Positions 44,601 to 53,634 of a stretch of 64,000 bases of DNA are shown here, one piece after another (position 1 is the stretch's first letter; every line of letters begins with the position of its first letter). The stretch is from Hippasteria phrygiana (lineage: Eukaryota; Echinodermata; Asteroidea; Valvatida; Goniasteridae), in NCBI GenBank assembly GCA_037893225.1, contig JAZGUH010000223.1:1426001-1490000 (forward strand), given 5' to 3'. Position numbers and translations under genes: made by a program. Under the pieces are notes generated by a model that searched no databases, had not been told where the DNA came from, and worked only from the letters and a program-made list of their open reading frames with translations.

Positions 44601-45465
44601 CGAACGCGGCCCGACGGCGTTCCGAGTGGAACGCAGCGTTTGCCTCGCCGCCGTGTACGGCGCAGGGCGGCCCCCCGCGAGGCCCCCCATCGGGCGCACC
44701 GGTGTGAAACTCACAGGCCGTTCCCAAACGAGGCTCCGCCCCCGCCGCCCCGGCGAACGCGGCTCGGCGGCGTTCCGTGTGGAACGCGGCGTTTGCCCCG
44801 CCGCCGTGCACAGCGCAGGGCGGCCCCCCGCGAGACCCCCCGCCGGGCGCACCGGCGTGAAACTCACAGGCCGTCTCCACACGAGGCTCCGCCCCCGCTG
44901 CCCCAGCGAACGCGGCTCGGCGGCGTTCCGTGTGGAACGCAGCGTCTGCGCCGTCGCCGTGCGCAGCACCGGGCGGCCCCTCGCGGGGTCCGGCGTTCGA
45001 CACGCCGGAATAAGGGTCATGGGTTGTCCCACAGTGAAGCACCGTCCCCGCCACACCGGCCAGTGCGACTCGGCAACGTTCCGGGTGGAACGGAGCGTCT
45101 GTCACCCCGACGCCAGCGGCGTGGGACGGCCCACTGAGGGACTCATAACTAGTCTGGGGGGAATCGATGCAAATGCGACATGGAATGTAACAAATTCGCC
45201 CCCCCTGATCTATCATCTCAGGCTTCATTTTCTCCCCGTCCTCCCACATGAGAGATTCCGATCCCGATGACCCCCCAGTCTCCCTCTTATCCCGAGGAAG
45301 ACTCCCTTGATTATCCCTCAAAAAGGATTCTAATTCGCTCAAGGTAACAAACGGTCCGTCATTCCTATCTCCCGATTGGCCTGCGTCGTGTGGAGCTATA
45401 TCCCCGTCTGTGTCCGCGTCGTGTGGCGAGTCGGACACCAGACTGTCCCTACCCGGTGGATTCAT
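41560..45465 (-). CDS. Gag-like polyprotein of the non-autonomous LTR element
   Basis: The open frame runs from inside the 5' LTR (45582) to a stop inside the 3' LTR. I place the start at the first Met downstream of the LTR (45465), giving about 1301 residues. Counting from 45582, residues about 180-390 are repeats of roughly 51 residues (AAFHTERRRAAFAGAAGAEP). Residues about 430-680 are some 26 units of GEPLRVGVN. Residues about 750-880 are a retrotransposon gag/capsid domain (RFDGGSSWSDYLIHFESVAA, LENFERRFG, SYPKLPTQAREDLAVEAFRN). A CCHC zinc knuckle (CYRCHEFGHIWRYC) lies near 960, a C2H2-type finger (CPHCERAF, RRHLRTAC) near 1020, and a second Cys/His cluster follows. The extra fingers are unusual for gag. 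Retrotransposon gag proteins assemble the particle and bind element RNA. The very C-terminus reads through the G-tract and LTR and may be incidental. Confidence 0.75.
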   Translation of the reverse strand: MNPPGRDSLVSDSPHDADTDGDIAPHDAGQSGDRNDGPFVTLSELESFLRDNQGSLPRDKRETGGSSGSESLMWEDGEKMKPEMIDQGGRICYIPCRICIDSPQTSYESLSGPSHAAGVGVTDAPFHPERCRVALAGVAGTVLHCGTTHDPYSGVSNAGPREGPPGAAHGDGADAAFHTERRRAAFAGAAGAEPRVETACEFHAGAPGGGSRGGPPCAVHGGGANAAFHTERRRAAFAGAAGAEPRLGTACEFHTGAPDGGPRGGPPCAVHGGEANAAFHSERRRAAFAGAEPCMEGAFGFCTSTPSGGHREGPRCAGYGGGADTPLHTERGHAASADAAGGRPETPHFFYTGVSTGSHEELTTRAGPGATGIPQPTRPMTVTVEPPQRCRCGQPLRVGVNGEPLRVGVNGEPLRVGVNGEPLRVGVNGEPLRVGVYGGEPLRVGVNGVEPLRVGVYGGEPLRVGVNGEPLRVGVYGGEPLRVGVNGEPLRVGVNGEPLRVGVNGEPLRVGVNGVEPLRVGVYGGEPLRVGVNGEPLRVGVNGEPLRVGVNGEPLRVGVNGAEALRVGVNGAESLRTGVYGGEPLRVGVNGAESLRTGVYGGESLRVGVNGAESLRMGVYGGEPLRVGVSGASPIRTGVHGVRQANREGGPGIAGWHHTEPPCGTEAPSTTKGVQTTPGTHGAAGRSGDIPTPPPGMSKETAGPGHPDPGSQRPVMLPDRFDGGSSWSDYLIHFESVAAVNHWSEAEKAMFLASHLRGTAREVLADMEPEAREEYSSLLENFERRFGVAAQIPLHRAQLSTRVRGRGESLGSLGQSIRRLVNQSYPKLPTQAREDLAVEAFRNALGNEQLQFHIFSRKAATLTEAVTLAAEMEAFLESQAHRKGRPGTKDVRLVVQPPTEEHKPAAGIGYVQTARPPVACYRCHEFGHIWRYCPRRRSAPDRQQGMTGAMPRRQDPSREQAAQARPMVAGVQVIKRTDPTKCPHCERAFNHNHNLRRHLRTACRVLHPECPYACARGCGRTFYRKDVRERHYPYCAGVFVGSVSAEVDELDVHASDGEMDAAPSPPPPTSHREGRDHPEQPPTQPLRAQGSRPRRRTLLVRGVTKPPSLPAGRGTVSTRNAPQDRPTRNVPRRGDHLGRGAASARNAPRRPPHDTIGTGARAGEADRPRRRERCERDPLRHLERRHPRATPTTYHVASGRNCSGRRKSNGSLHLPAELDVVFPSPPGLLCNPPFFLCVCVLVVTAGAVRLGPSWASGLQCWLSCSGTNKGLRGGQCSAGAGRLAEGASTAPLAEPLRWSPS
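43560..44290 (-). repeat. 27/30-bp tandem repeat array inside gag
   Basis: About 26 units of 27 or 30 bases, each containing ACTCCCACGCGGAGT, in which ACTCC and GGAGT can pair around CACGC. Unit lengths are multiples of three, so the gag frame passes through. The other two minus-strand frames are also open across the array, reading HSAWESMES-like and ATPRGSQWR-like repeats. Gag is the expressed frame by context; use of the others is not shown. Confidence 0.9.
44450..45110 (-). repeat. About 153-bp degenerate tandem repeats inside gag
   Basis: Blocks beginning GCGAACGCGGCTCGGCGGCG recur about every 150 bases, four to five times, with growing divergence towards the edges. They encode the 51-residue repeats of the gag N-terminal region. 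Confidence 0.75.
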
Positions 45466-45527
45466 GCCGCAAGAACTTGAGGTTTTACCTGATTTGCTCT
45501 TTCCTGGTATGTCACCGCTGCCTCCAA

Positions 45528-45879
45528 TGTAGCGTCGACCGTGCGCGGGACTCTCGTACACCCTGAAAGAACACTCCGGCACACTTTGCTCAAGTTCTGA
45601 AGGGCTCTAGGCCGTTTATTCGGGTAGCAAAATACACAAGGCCTCACACAAAAATGGAGGAGGATCGCACAATGCTTGTTACTAGGGAAACGGGTCACTG
45701 CGCGTGCGCCGCACGCAACGGGCCTCCCCAGCCGACCAGCAGGGGCTCCGTTGCAACAGCTCCGCTGTGGGACCGTGCTGGTGCCCTCTACCGGCCGGTC
45801 AGCTGGGGCTCCACCGCAACGGTTCCGCTAGTGGTGCCGTGCTAGCGCCCTCCGCCAACCGACCGGCACCGGCGCTACA
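45528..45879 (-). repeat. 5' LTR of the gag-only element
   Basis: Second 352-bp LTR. It is 5' for the minus-strand element and is followed on that strand by TTGGAGGCAGCGGTGAC. Confidence 0.9.
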
Positions 45880-45883
45880 GTAT

Positions 45884-46290
45884 ATTGGTGGGAACAGGCG
45901 GAGAGCCGAGTTTCACGCTCAAACACACTAATTGGAGGAACCAAGCTGGACAAGCCAGTGGAGCATTTACCATGAAAATACCTATAGAACAGACTCAGAG
46001 TAGCAACAAATCTCCGGTGAGAAAGTGATTGTAAAGATGAGCTCAACTCTTCTCCAACCAAATTTACAATGCACTTCTGTATTCTATCTAGTAAAGATAA
46101 GTGACAAGCAGAAGCACCAGCCTAGACGTGGGAACAGTACTTCATAAGTGGACGTATAGTTGTCTTATAAAGGTAAAGGATAGCATCAGGAGGTAGATAT
46201 TTCCGATCTCGATAAAGACAACCAACTCGCATGGAAGCATTTTTGGCAATACCTGTGATATACAATGTTGATTACAATGTTGATTACACT
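45884..46290 (-). pseudogene. LINE fragment, upstream half of the split copy
   Basis: The minus strand reads KYLPPDAILYLYKTTIRPLM, KYCSHVWAG and SLLDRIQK, then SLSHRRFVATLSLFYRYFHG. This is a typical order for the C-terminal region of LINE reverse transcriptases. It continues, after removing the LTR element, into 41288-41040. The 5' end is truncated near a duplicated GTTGATTACAAT. Confidence 0.8.
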
Positions 46291-46319
46291 ATACTCCATC
46301 TAGCGACATGTATGCAAGA

Positions 46320-47064
46320 CTCAAATGGGTTCCATTACTGAACGGTGGAATTATCATGTAAGCACTCTCATGTATAAGATTGTTTATAACGATACGGCCC
46401 GTAATTATCTCTCTTATCATTTCATTCTCGCTAATCAGGTACATTCTTACAGTACTACTAGAAATGCAGTAGGAAAAATATATGTTCTCCGAGACCACGT
46501 ACCAGAGCAGGGAAACAATATTTTCATTTCTTTGGGACAAAGATGTGGAACGACATGGATTTTAACAGAATCGGCAAAACATCTTAATAGTACGTTTAAA
46601 CATTTATAAAACATTTATAAATAGATATGGGTTAGAGGGTATGAAAGGTTATATTATTTTGAGATGTTTGGGACAGTGTGGGTTTTGATTAAGGATTTTT
46701 TTTATGCGACAAGATTAGGATTGAAATCTGTGGCCATATTATTTGTGATTAATGTGACTACTAATTATACTTAAATCCTAGACGTATTTTATTAACGATT
46801 AACTATACTTTTTAAACATGTATACAATAAGCTGAATTTTGACGGTGTAAGTCTAGATGCCCTCTTTTTAAATGTTCTTATTTTATAGTATATTGTTAAA
46901 TATGTATGTCTCCGGTTTATATTTAGTTCTTATTGCTTTTTAGCTTTAATTTAACTGAAATATTTTGAAATACTTGTATGTACATATATCTAGGGCCCCC
47001 AGGGAGAACAGTTCACTGATAACTGATGGGGCTACCCTGGTAAAACAATACGAAATAAATAAAT
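46320..47064 (+). pseudogene. LINE 3' end on the plus strand
   Basis: A frame from 46325 reads RWNYHVSTLMYKIVYNDTAR and VHSYSTTRN, then, after a frameshift, FFGTKMWNDM and a SAKHLNSTFKHL-like end. This is the C-terminus of a LINE ORF2. The 3' UTR ends GGGGCTACCCTGG and AATAAATAAATA near 47064, as in many CR1/L2-like elements. It is heavily truncated. Confidence 0.75.
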
Positions 47065-49025
47065 ACAAAAAAATGGGTTCAATTCACCGATTGACTTCAT
47101 TATAAAATTCCATTTCTAACGACAATCCGAGTACATGTATCGAGAAAGTTAGCAATACCAATTTCAAATCCTCTGTTGGGCAAACATTCTGGAGGCCCAA
47201 CTCTCCTTAGTAATATGGGTATGGTGCTTGGGATGGAAGAGTCAGGTCCAGAGTGCATGTGCCCGTTTCATCTGATTGTTTTTACTGTTTTAGTGACCAA
47301 ATGCTTTTTGGGATTTGAAGGTTTGCATGGTGGACATGAACAAGCATAAGGTTTGCGGTAACACCATGTGAAATTGATCTCTTTTGAGTTGTGTGGTTCT
47401 TAGAAGAACTGGTTGTTTTGACTCGACGTTTCAAACAGTATGCCCTGTTCGATATGAGGAGACTGTTTTTTATTGCGATATGTTATGTTTCTGTTATGTA
47501 AGTGTTTTCAATAATTGTGTTTATTGAAAAAAAAGCTTTAACTATCACGTAACGGGGCGGGGGGGGGTGGCTTCTAAAATAATCTTGATAAAACCGACAC
47601 CAGTGAAAAATTCTTATGTTTTACGTACATCAGTAGTCCTGTTTATGTTCTTCCTGCCGTTATACTTTATTGGGCCAGTGTTCAAAGATAGTATTCAATA
47701 TATTGTGGGTGTATAATACCCGAAAAATGAATTAAATTACTGATCACCTAATTAAACCTCAAACATTTTGTATTCCAAATTGAATTGATAACGGCCCAAA
47801 GAAATAAATAGATCACATTAGGTCTATTAGAAATGTCCGCAAATTACCCAGTGGTTTTGTGTTTTATGTTGCATTCAGTTTGTAAAATGAGGAAGAACAT
47901 TCCTTTAATTATGGTAGTGGTTGTGAACAATGCATGTTGTATAGGCAAGTAACTAATTAGCATATCCGGCCTGACGTTGCACTGCTTGTACACTGTTGTA
48001 TCACTTCTACTGCTTCCGTGTGTTATTTTCCGTTTCCGAGTCAATGGAGGTGATGGGGGGGAGAACATTTGGAACTACACAAGAAATAGAAAGATAGACA
48101 ATGAAATCCAAATGGTAAATAATAATAAAAACACATTCGTGCACAAGAAAAGTGAGTGGACAGTCGGACTAGATAGGCTAGACGAAACATGCAGTGGTGT
48201 GAATGGTTGCGGTCAGTTGGTCAAAGTAGATTTGTAAACTGTTTCCGTCTTTTTGTTTGTTTGTTTGAATAAAGGGTGGGCGGTTTGGGGGCTGGGCAGC
48301 TGGGCAGAACTACTGCAATGCCGCAAGGGCGGATCCAGAACACAATTTCTTTTTGGGGGGGGGGGGGGGGCAAAAATAATTTGGCTGATTTTTGTGGGTG
48401 GGTGTACGCAGTGGCTGCCTTTTTGCGACGTCAGTTAAAAAAGATTACATTTTTTTTCATTCCTTTTTTTTGGGGGGGGGAGGGCAATGCCGGGTACTTC
48501 AATCCTCTTCGTAAATGTGACGTCATTCCAACATACACCACACCCATAGGCGGCGGAACATGGGGGGGGCATCCCCCTCCCCCACTTTTTCCACTTGGGA
48601 GAAATGGCCCTCACATTTGACAGTTCCGCACAATTAAAACATAGAAAAGTGCAGCGCCGGCGCTGCTTTGGCGCCCCCCCCCCCCCCCCCCCCCACCTTA
48701 ATTTTGGCTTTGCACCTTAAAAGCGCGCAAAACACAGAAATGGAACCAACTTGCCCGGGGCAAAAGGGCAACGTTTCGCATGCATCCTTCACTATAATTT
48801 GAAAGGACAAGAAGGGACATTTCATAATATGAATGTAGGCTACATTGCAGTTCACATGACAAAAAGACCCCCCCGCAAGAAATACGGAGAGGACAACGTG
48901 GTTTTTACAAAATTGTGACCCTCTTCCAACGAACAACGGAAAGAAGGAATAAATGAACGGACGCAAACGAAGGAAAAGTCATAAAAGGTTGACAGACGGT
49001 GAAGACGAGAGGCCACGAGACTGAA
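47065..49025. other. No gene recognised; simple tracts and repeat pieces
   Basis: A segment at about 47365-47470 (TGTGGTTCTTAGAAGAAC, then CGACGTTTCAAACAGTATG) is a diverged copy of one arm of the foldback at 50030-50261. GGGCGGATCCAGAAC and a G-tract at about 48326-48372 belong to the poly-G family. G/C runs are at about 48470 and 48675. No exon is supported. Confidence 0.55.
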
Positions 49026-51121
49026 TTAAATGACTATACCTATTCCCCTGGCAGGTATAGTACAGGAATATGGTGTACTTCCAAAACGAGTCGTCTTCTG
49101 CTTCATGTCGATGAGTTGTGGGAATGCACTGGCTGGTTCCATATAGCTTCGACGGGAGGTGGAGTCTAACGTGTAATGAATCTCAGGGGGTTTACCTGAA
49201 AGAAAGAAAAAGTGGACCTTTTGGGGAAAACAAAATGGCGGGTGTGTGTTCGCATCCCCACACCCTCCTATGTACAGGCCTGAAGCGAGTGGGGCACTTG
49301 TCTACAGAATAAATGATCACACTTAATTTCTCAGTTAGTAAAAAATGCAATGGCATAAATAGTGCACTTCCTCCACTGTAGTTCCTTTTAATCTGACAGC
49401 TTAGAACGTAAGCAAAACGTTAATTTAATTTAATTTAAAAGTAATGCACCTTGTTGTGATCTGTTAATCAACAGACGCACATGTTCTTTCTTTGGCCCTA
49501 CATGGTAAAAGCAATATTGAAGAAAGGTATCATTTTTTTCAGTTCTAATCTGGAATTGGTACCTTTTGGGTTGTGAATCATTTTGAGGATATGGAACTTT
49601 TTCTACTTCTGTAAATCCATACTTTTTTGTCAAGAAAAACAATACAAACCACTACGAGCTCGTGACAGGGACACTTGCCGGTTTTCACGGCAACCAGTCC
49701 AGTTAGTTGTTCCTGATTTGAAAATGAGATGAACATAAATTGTAAGAATAAATGAGGAAACTATTGACAATACTGGTAATTAGTATTAAACTTGCAAGAA
49801 CAGGCAGAAAGTGATATGAATATTATGGAAATCTATGTTCAGAAAATTTATTTTTAATTAAAAATGATTGCCCCAAACACTTATGTGACATAGAAAGGAA
49901 CTAACTCTTCATTCTTTTGTTTCTAGTGATATTTGAAGATTTGCATGGCGAAAGGGCAATATAGATTTAGATTATAATAACTGGTTTCGGTAGCACCATG
50001 TAATCAATCTCTTTTGATTGTGTGGTTCTGAAAAGAACCGGATGGAACTCAACGTTTCGGACAGTATGCTCTGCCCGTCGTCAGGAGAATGTGGGATTCC
50101 AATGGTGACCATCTAGCATCCCCCAAGCTGCATCCCAGTTTGCATCCTTCTCACGCGTCACTGCTTCCAGACACCAGCCCGCTTCACCGTTGGAATCCCA
50201 CATTCTCCTGACGACGGGCAGAGCATACTGTCCAAAACGTTGAGTTCCCTCCGGTTCTTTTCTTTCTAGTTCTTTTAATAATTTAATACCAACAGTTCCT
50301 GCCTAGCCTTCATTCATAATAATTTTGTAGGCCTAAAATTTATATCCTTTTTTTAAAGATTCATACTCACGCATATGATTGAACATTTCGGGAAATCGAG
50401 ATCGGATGAGGTTGAAATCGGGACTCCAGATTCCAAAGGTCTATTTAAAAAGATAATTGTTTTAGAAAGAAACTAACAGAGAATAAGTTGAATGTTATAG
50501 TCTCATTCCAGACTTTCGGTAATTACGACTTGTAATGTCTATAACATAGTGTTAGCTAATAATGAAATAATGCACCCACTTTTGCATTGTTGATTGAATA
50601 ACAACTAATGTGGCAAACTGTATTTGCAATAATTGAAGTTTGCTTTTGGCGTACAAACTTGAAACGATGGAAAGCATTTCGAATGAACATAGGCATAATG
50701 CTTTACCCTTACGGTAAAATAAAACTTAGTCTATTTTATAACAGAACAATTTTTTTCCACTTCTCAACGATGATAACAGTGTAGACAAATCTGTAGAAAA
50801 TAATTGATTATAATGAAATTTAGGGGAAAAGAAGTTAGAATTTATCGAAATTGAAGGTGACCATTCTACGATTTACTTGTAGAATAGGCTGTGTAGCATG
50901 CCCGTGCACCTAAATTGAAGCGGCACTGCAGTTAAACTGACCTGGTTGTCCTTGTTGTAGGGACTTTGGTAAACCAACCCGATGGAGTGAGGATTCTGCC
51001 GCCGTGTCGGAGAGAATATTCTCGGTGTAGCTCTTGGCTTTGTCTGGTCGTTAGTGCAAGAGAAGTCTGAGAGAGTTGTTGTCCGTGGACGATGGTATCG
51101 CCTTGTAAAAACATTGGCCAT
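49026..51121 (-). CDS. Small uncharacterised protein, three exons
   Basis: Exons in transcript order: 51121-50942, 50440-50371, 49195-49026; 139 residues. The splice signals are clean (CAG|GTCAGT, TTTAAATAG|A, GC|GTGAGT, TTTCTTTCAG|G), the phases agree, and it ends in TAA. The start ATG has A at -3 and G at +4. An in-frame ATG 12 codons upstream (51157) is possible. The protein begins MANVFTRRYHRPRTTTLS, is basic and polar without a signal peptide or membrane segment, contains SIGLVYQSPYN and TFGIWSPDF, and ends with TRFGSTPY and ARGIGIVI. I do not recognise the family. Its size, lack of globular motifs and Tyr/Pro/Arg-rich make-up recall small axonemal microtubule-associated proteins, which is only a guess. 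A GTTGCC RFX half-site lies 71-76 bases upstream. Intron 2 contains the foldback at 50030. Confidence 0.72.
50030..50261. mobile_element. Foldback element with about 75-bp arms
   Basis: AAAAGAACCGGATGGAACTC begins the left arm and the right arm is its near complement. The arms share CTGCCCGTCGTCAGGAGAATG. A related single arm is at about 47365-47470. Confidence 0.8.
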
Positions 51122-51257
51122 CGTCTCGATAAGGATGAGGTTGTGTGAGCGTTGCACTGTTTGGTATTTTCATTAGCAGCAGAAGTTCGTTGTTGCCTTG
51201 CGCCACCAGACGGAATGGCAGAAATGCGTTTTTAATCTGTTCGCGCGCGTATAGCAA

Positions 51258-51504
51258 GGCGCGTTGCTAACGCAAAAACTGTTTACTGTGACGTCACAGC
51301 ATTGCCTGAAATATTTATATGGGTACGGGTACGTTCGAGCATGATATATAACAAAGTTTTGTTATAGTTTTTCGATTGTTGAACTGACCTTTGGATTATA
51401 TATTGTCATAAATATGATACATAAGGGAAAATGAGTGGAACGCAGCTCTAACCTTGACCGTGTGAGAAGAAATTTGGGGTGCTGCATAGCACTATATCAA
51501 GTGA
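51258..51504. other. Upstream region of the small gene
   Basis: No repeat family recognised. A TAACCTTGACCGT motif here (about 51450) recurs just beyond the right end of the next element (about 52856-52868). Confidence 0.4.
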
Positions 51505-52855
51505 GATGAACAGTACAAAATAATAAATAGTGCTCACCAAAATTAGTGGCGGGTGCCGAATTTTCGGACCTGCAGCAGCCGATTTCACGAAACCGTGCGC
51601 AATTGCGCAACTCTACTTACGCCACAATTTATTGCGTAAGTTGCGCAACATTTTAAAGTCGATTTCACGAAAGTTACGCAGTGCGTAAGTCGCTGACTTG
51701 CGCCACAAATTATGGCGTAACTTACGCACTCGTTTTAGGTGGCTTAAGTTGTTGGCACAAAACACCGAAATGATGACTTAGCTAGCTGAGCGTGAGCACA
51801 GCAGAGCCGTTAGTTGTTCAAATCATTAATTAAATTCACTAGATTATTTCAGAGAGTAATGAAATGATCATCCGCTGCAGGTTTACCTGTTAGATATTTC
51901 CGAAAGTTGCCATCAATTTTTTTTTCGGAGCGATGTTTCAAAAGTGAAAAGTTTCAAAATGGCGCCCCACATTTCAATTTTACGACTGTTCCATGTTTCA
52001 TTTTTATTGTTGTACTAAAACAGTCGTCGTAAAAGCGGCATTTGGCCTCGTCCGCGATGTATAAAATAAATAAAACATTGCGCAGCTACGCACTGTTTTG
52101 TGAAATGGATCGCAAGGATGTAGCACAGCTGCGCAACATTTTTATAGCGCAAGTCTAATTAGACAAACAAATACGTACAGACTCTACTTAAAACATTGTC
52201 GTATAATACAGTGACGTCATATGTTTCTACACGTATACGTCAATACTCGCGCGATACGGCACGCAGTTGACCTCGGCCTTTTCTGAATCGAGTCAAAGTG
52301 GCTCAGAAAGAAAAGGCTCAAAAACATTTTTTTTGATTTTTCAGAATCATGAAACTTGTTACATTAGTTTTGGGGAGGCATAAACTATCAGATAAGTCAA
52401 AAAAGTCAAAACAAATTGCGTTTTAGTTGGTCTTTAAGAATTGCCATCAGACTACTACGTGCCCAGAATACATCGCTCACAGGGAGCCTAATTTGCATGC
52501 GTATCCAAAAATATTGGATATTTAAATGATCCCATACCAGGGTGAGAGAGCAGCTGTGGTGTCGGTGAGGGCGCTGCTCGACACCATGGGAACGAGGTTG
52601 TTCTGTACCCCACCCCACACCATTGACGACATGCCCGTCTGCTTCTTGACAACCACAGAGCGAGGACACGCGGCGGAAAGAGCGGGAGCAGCGTCTGATA
52701 TTCCATATTGGAACGCTGTACCCGCACGGTATCAACATCGAGTTCAACGCGTTTCCGCACAGCAACACACGCCCCGAAGAAGGACACCAGGTCCAAAAAT
52801 TCGGCACCCGCCACTAATTTTGGTGAGCACTATTTATTATTTTTTACTGTTCATC
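51505..52855. mobile_element. Element with inverted 66-bp ends, probably Penelope-like
   Basis: Left end 51505-51570 and right end 52790-52855 are near-perfect inverted copies (GATGAACAGTA start; shared GCTCACCAAAATTAGTGGCG). Near the right end is a plus-strand frame with a GIY-YIG endonuclease-like pattern. Penelope-like elements often carry such an inverted partial copy of their end. The left half (about 51575-52150) holds a different foldback made of GCGTAAGT/ACTTACGC motifs, likely a nested insertion. A TIR-type DNA transposon remains possible. Confidence 0.5.
52671..52817 (+). pseudogene. GIY-YIG-like endonuclease C-terminal fragment
   Basis: The frame reads RRKEREQRLIFHIGTLYPHG then IN, and stops at TAA 52815-52817 inside the right 66-bp end. 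The pattern R-E-(two)-L-I-(three)-T-L-(one)-P-(one)-G-I-N matches the last part of GIY-YIG domains in Penelope-like elements. Upstream sequence in this frame is broken, and no reverse transcriptase remains. Confidence 0.5.
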
Positions 52856-52939
52856 TAACCTTGACCGTTCGCGCGACGCGGTCCGAGAGTAATGCGCGCA
52901 CAACATTTTCCTGCACCAGCGATCGAGTATCAAGAGTAA

Positions 52940-53080
52940 AGCCCGGTACATACTTCATCATGCGAATGCGTATATATGCGAAGCGAATTCGTCAAGGTAT
53001 TAACGGAGAACGTCACAATGAAACTTCAATTGTTGACGTCGTGAAATTCGCTTCGCATTCGCATGAAGTATGAACCGGGA
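52940..53080. mobile_element. MITE, GCCCGGTTCAT family, copy 2
   Basis: Opposite-orientation copy of 27110-27247 with TAA on both sides. The shared interior includes GACGTC and CAATTG segments. Confidence 0.75.
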
Positions 53081-53399
53081 TAAACACGCTTGAACGCACC
53101 ATTTAAGTTAGTGCACAGCTATCACAAGCAGCGTTGGTAATTCTTTTTCTGTTCATATTCCTCATTAGAAACCTCAATAATACACTGAAAAGCAGTATGA
53201 AACTATTTGCAGATTTTAGTGTTGAAAGAATGCGTGCGGACGAACGGAAGGACGTAAATCGGTATTAGATTTTACTAGTATCTATTTTGTACGGAGCTCG
53301 CCCAAAAACTGTTTTTCTGTGATTTATTTTTAGACTCTGGAATGTCATTAATTTTCCTAAAAGAGCCTTTTAAAATTTAAATTATTTCGGTTGCAAGCA

Positions 53400-53442
53400 G
53401 GGTTGGGGTTGGGGTTTGGGTTAGGGTTGGGCATAGGCGTAG

Positions 53443-53480
<38 letters not shown>

Positions 53481-53512
53481 AAGGGTGGTATTTCCCCCCC
53501 CCCCCCCCCAAT
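53400..53512 (+). repeat. GGGTTGGG-type run followed by long G- and C-tracts
   Basis: GGGTTGGGGTTGGGGTTTGG resembles degenerate telomere-like repeats, then a GGCGTAGCC motif and a long G-tract. It is most likely another member of the poly-G repeat group. Confidence 0.55.
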
Positions 53513-53634
53513 ATTTTCAGAGTGCCCTTTTCTTTTTCTTTTTTCTTTTTTTTGTACCCCAAAATTTCCGTCCCACAAAAAAATCAAAACCCTGCCCTCT
53601 ACATGTATCTACGACATACCTGTGTTTAATGTCG

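Larger units (their letters stand above)
41289..45879 (-). mobile_element. Gag-only LTR retrotransposon (Ty3/gypsy-type gag)
   Basis: Two 352-bp direct repeats (41289-41640 and 45528-45879) begin TGTAGCG and end CGCTACA on the plus strand. By eye they differ at a single base, so the insertion is young. The element reads on the minus strand. Next to the right LTR the minus strand has TTGGAGGCAGCGGTGAC, placed like a primer-binding site. Before the left LTR it has a G-rich tract (GCGGGGGGCAA). The 3.9-kb interior holds one long gag frame and no protease, reverse transcriptase or integrase, so it must rely on another element's enzymes. Its base composition is far richer in GC than its surroundings. 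It is inserted inside a LINE. Confidence 0.88.

Noticed and set aside
44302..45270. 322-residue and 260-residue plus-strand frames in the GC-rich LTR element
   Set aside because: They are shadows of the minus-strand gag in GC-rich repeats, with Arg/Pro-rich content and no domain.
53400..53430. Interstitial telomere
   Set aside because: The GGGTTGGG-like run is short and irregular and leads into a poly-G repeat seen elsewhere.
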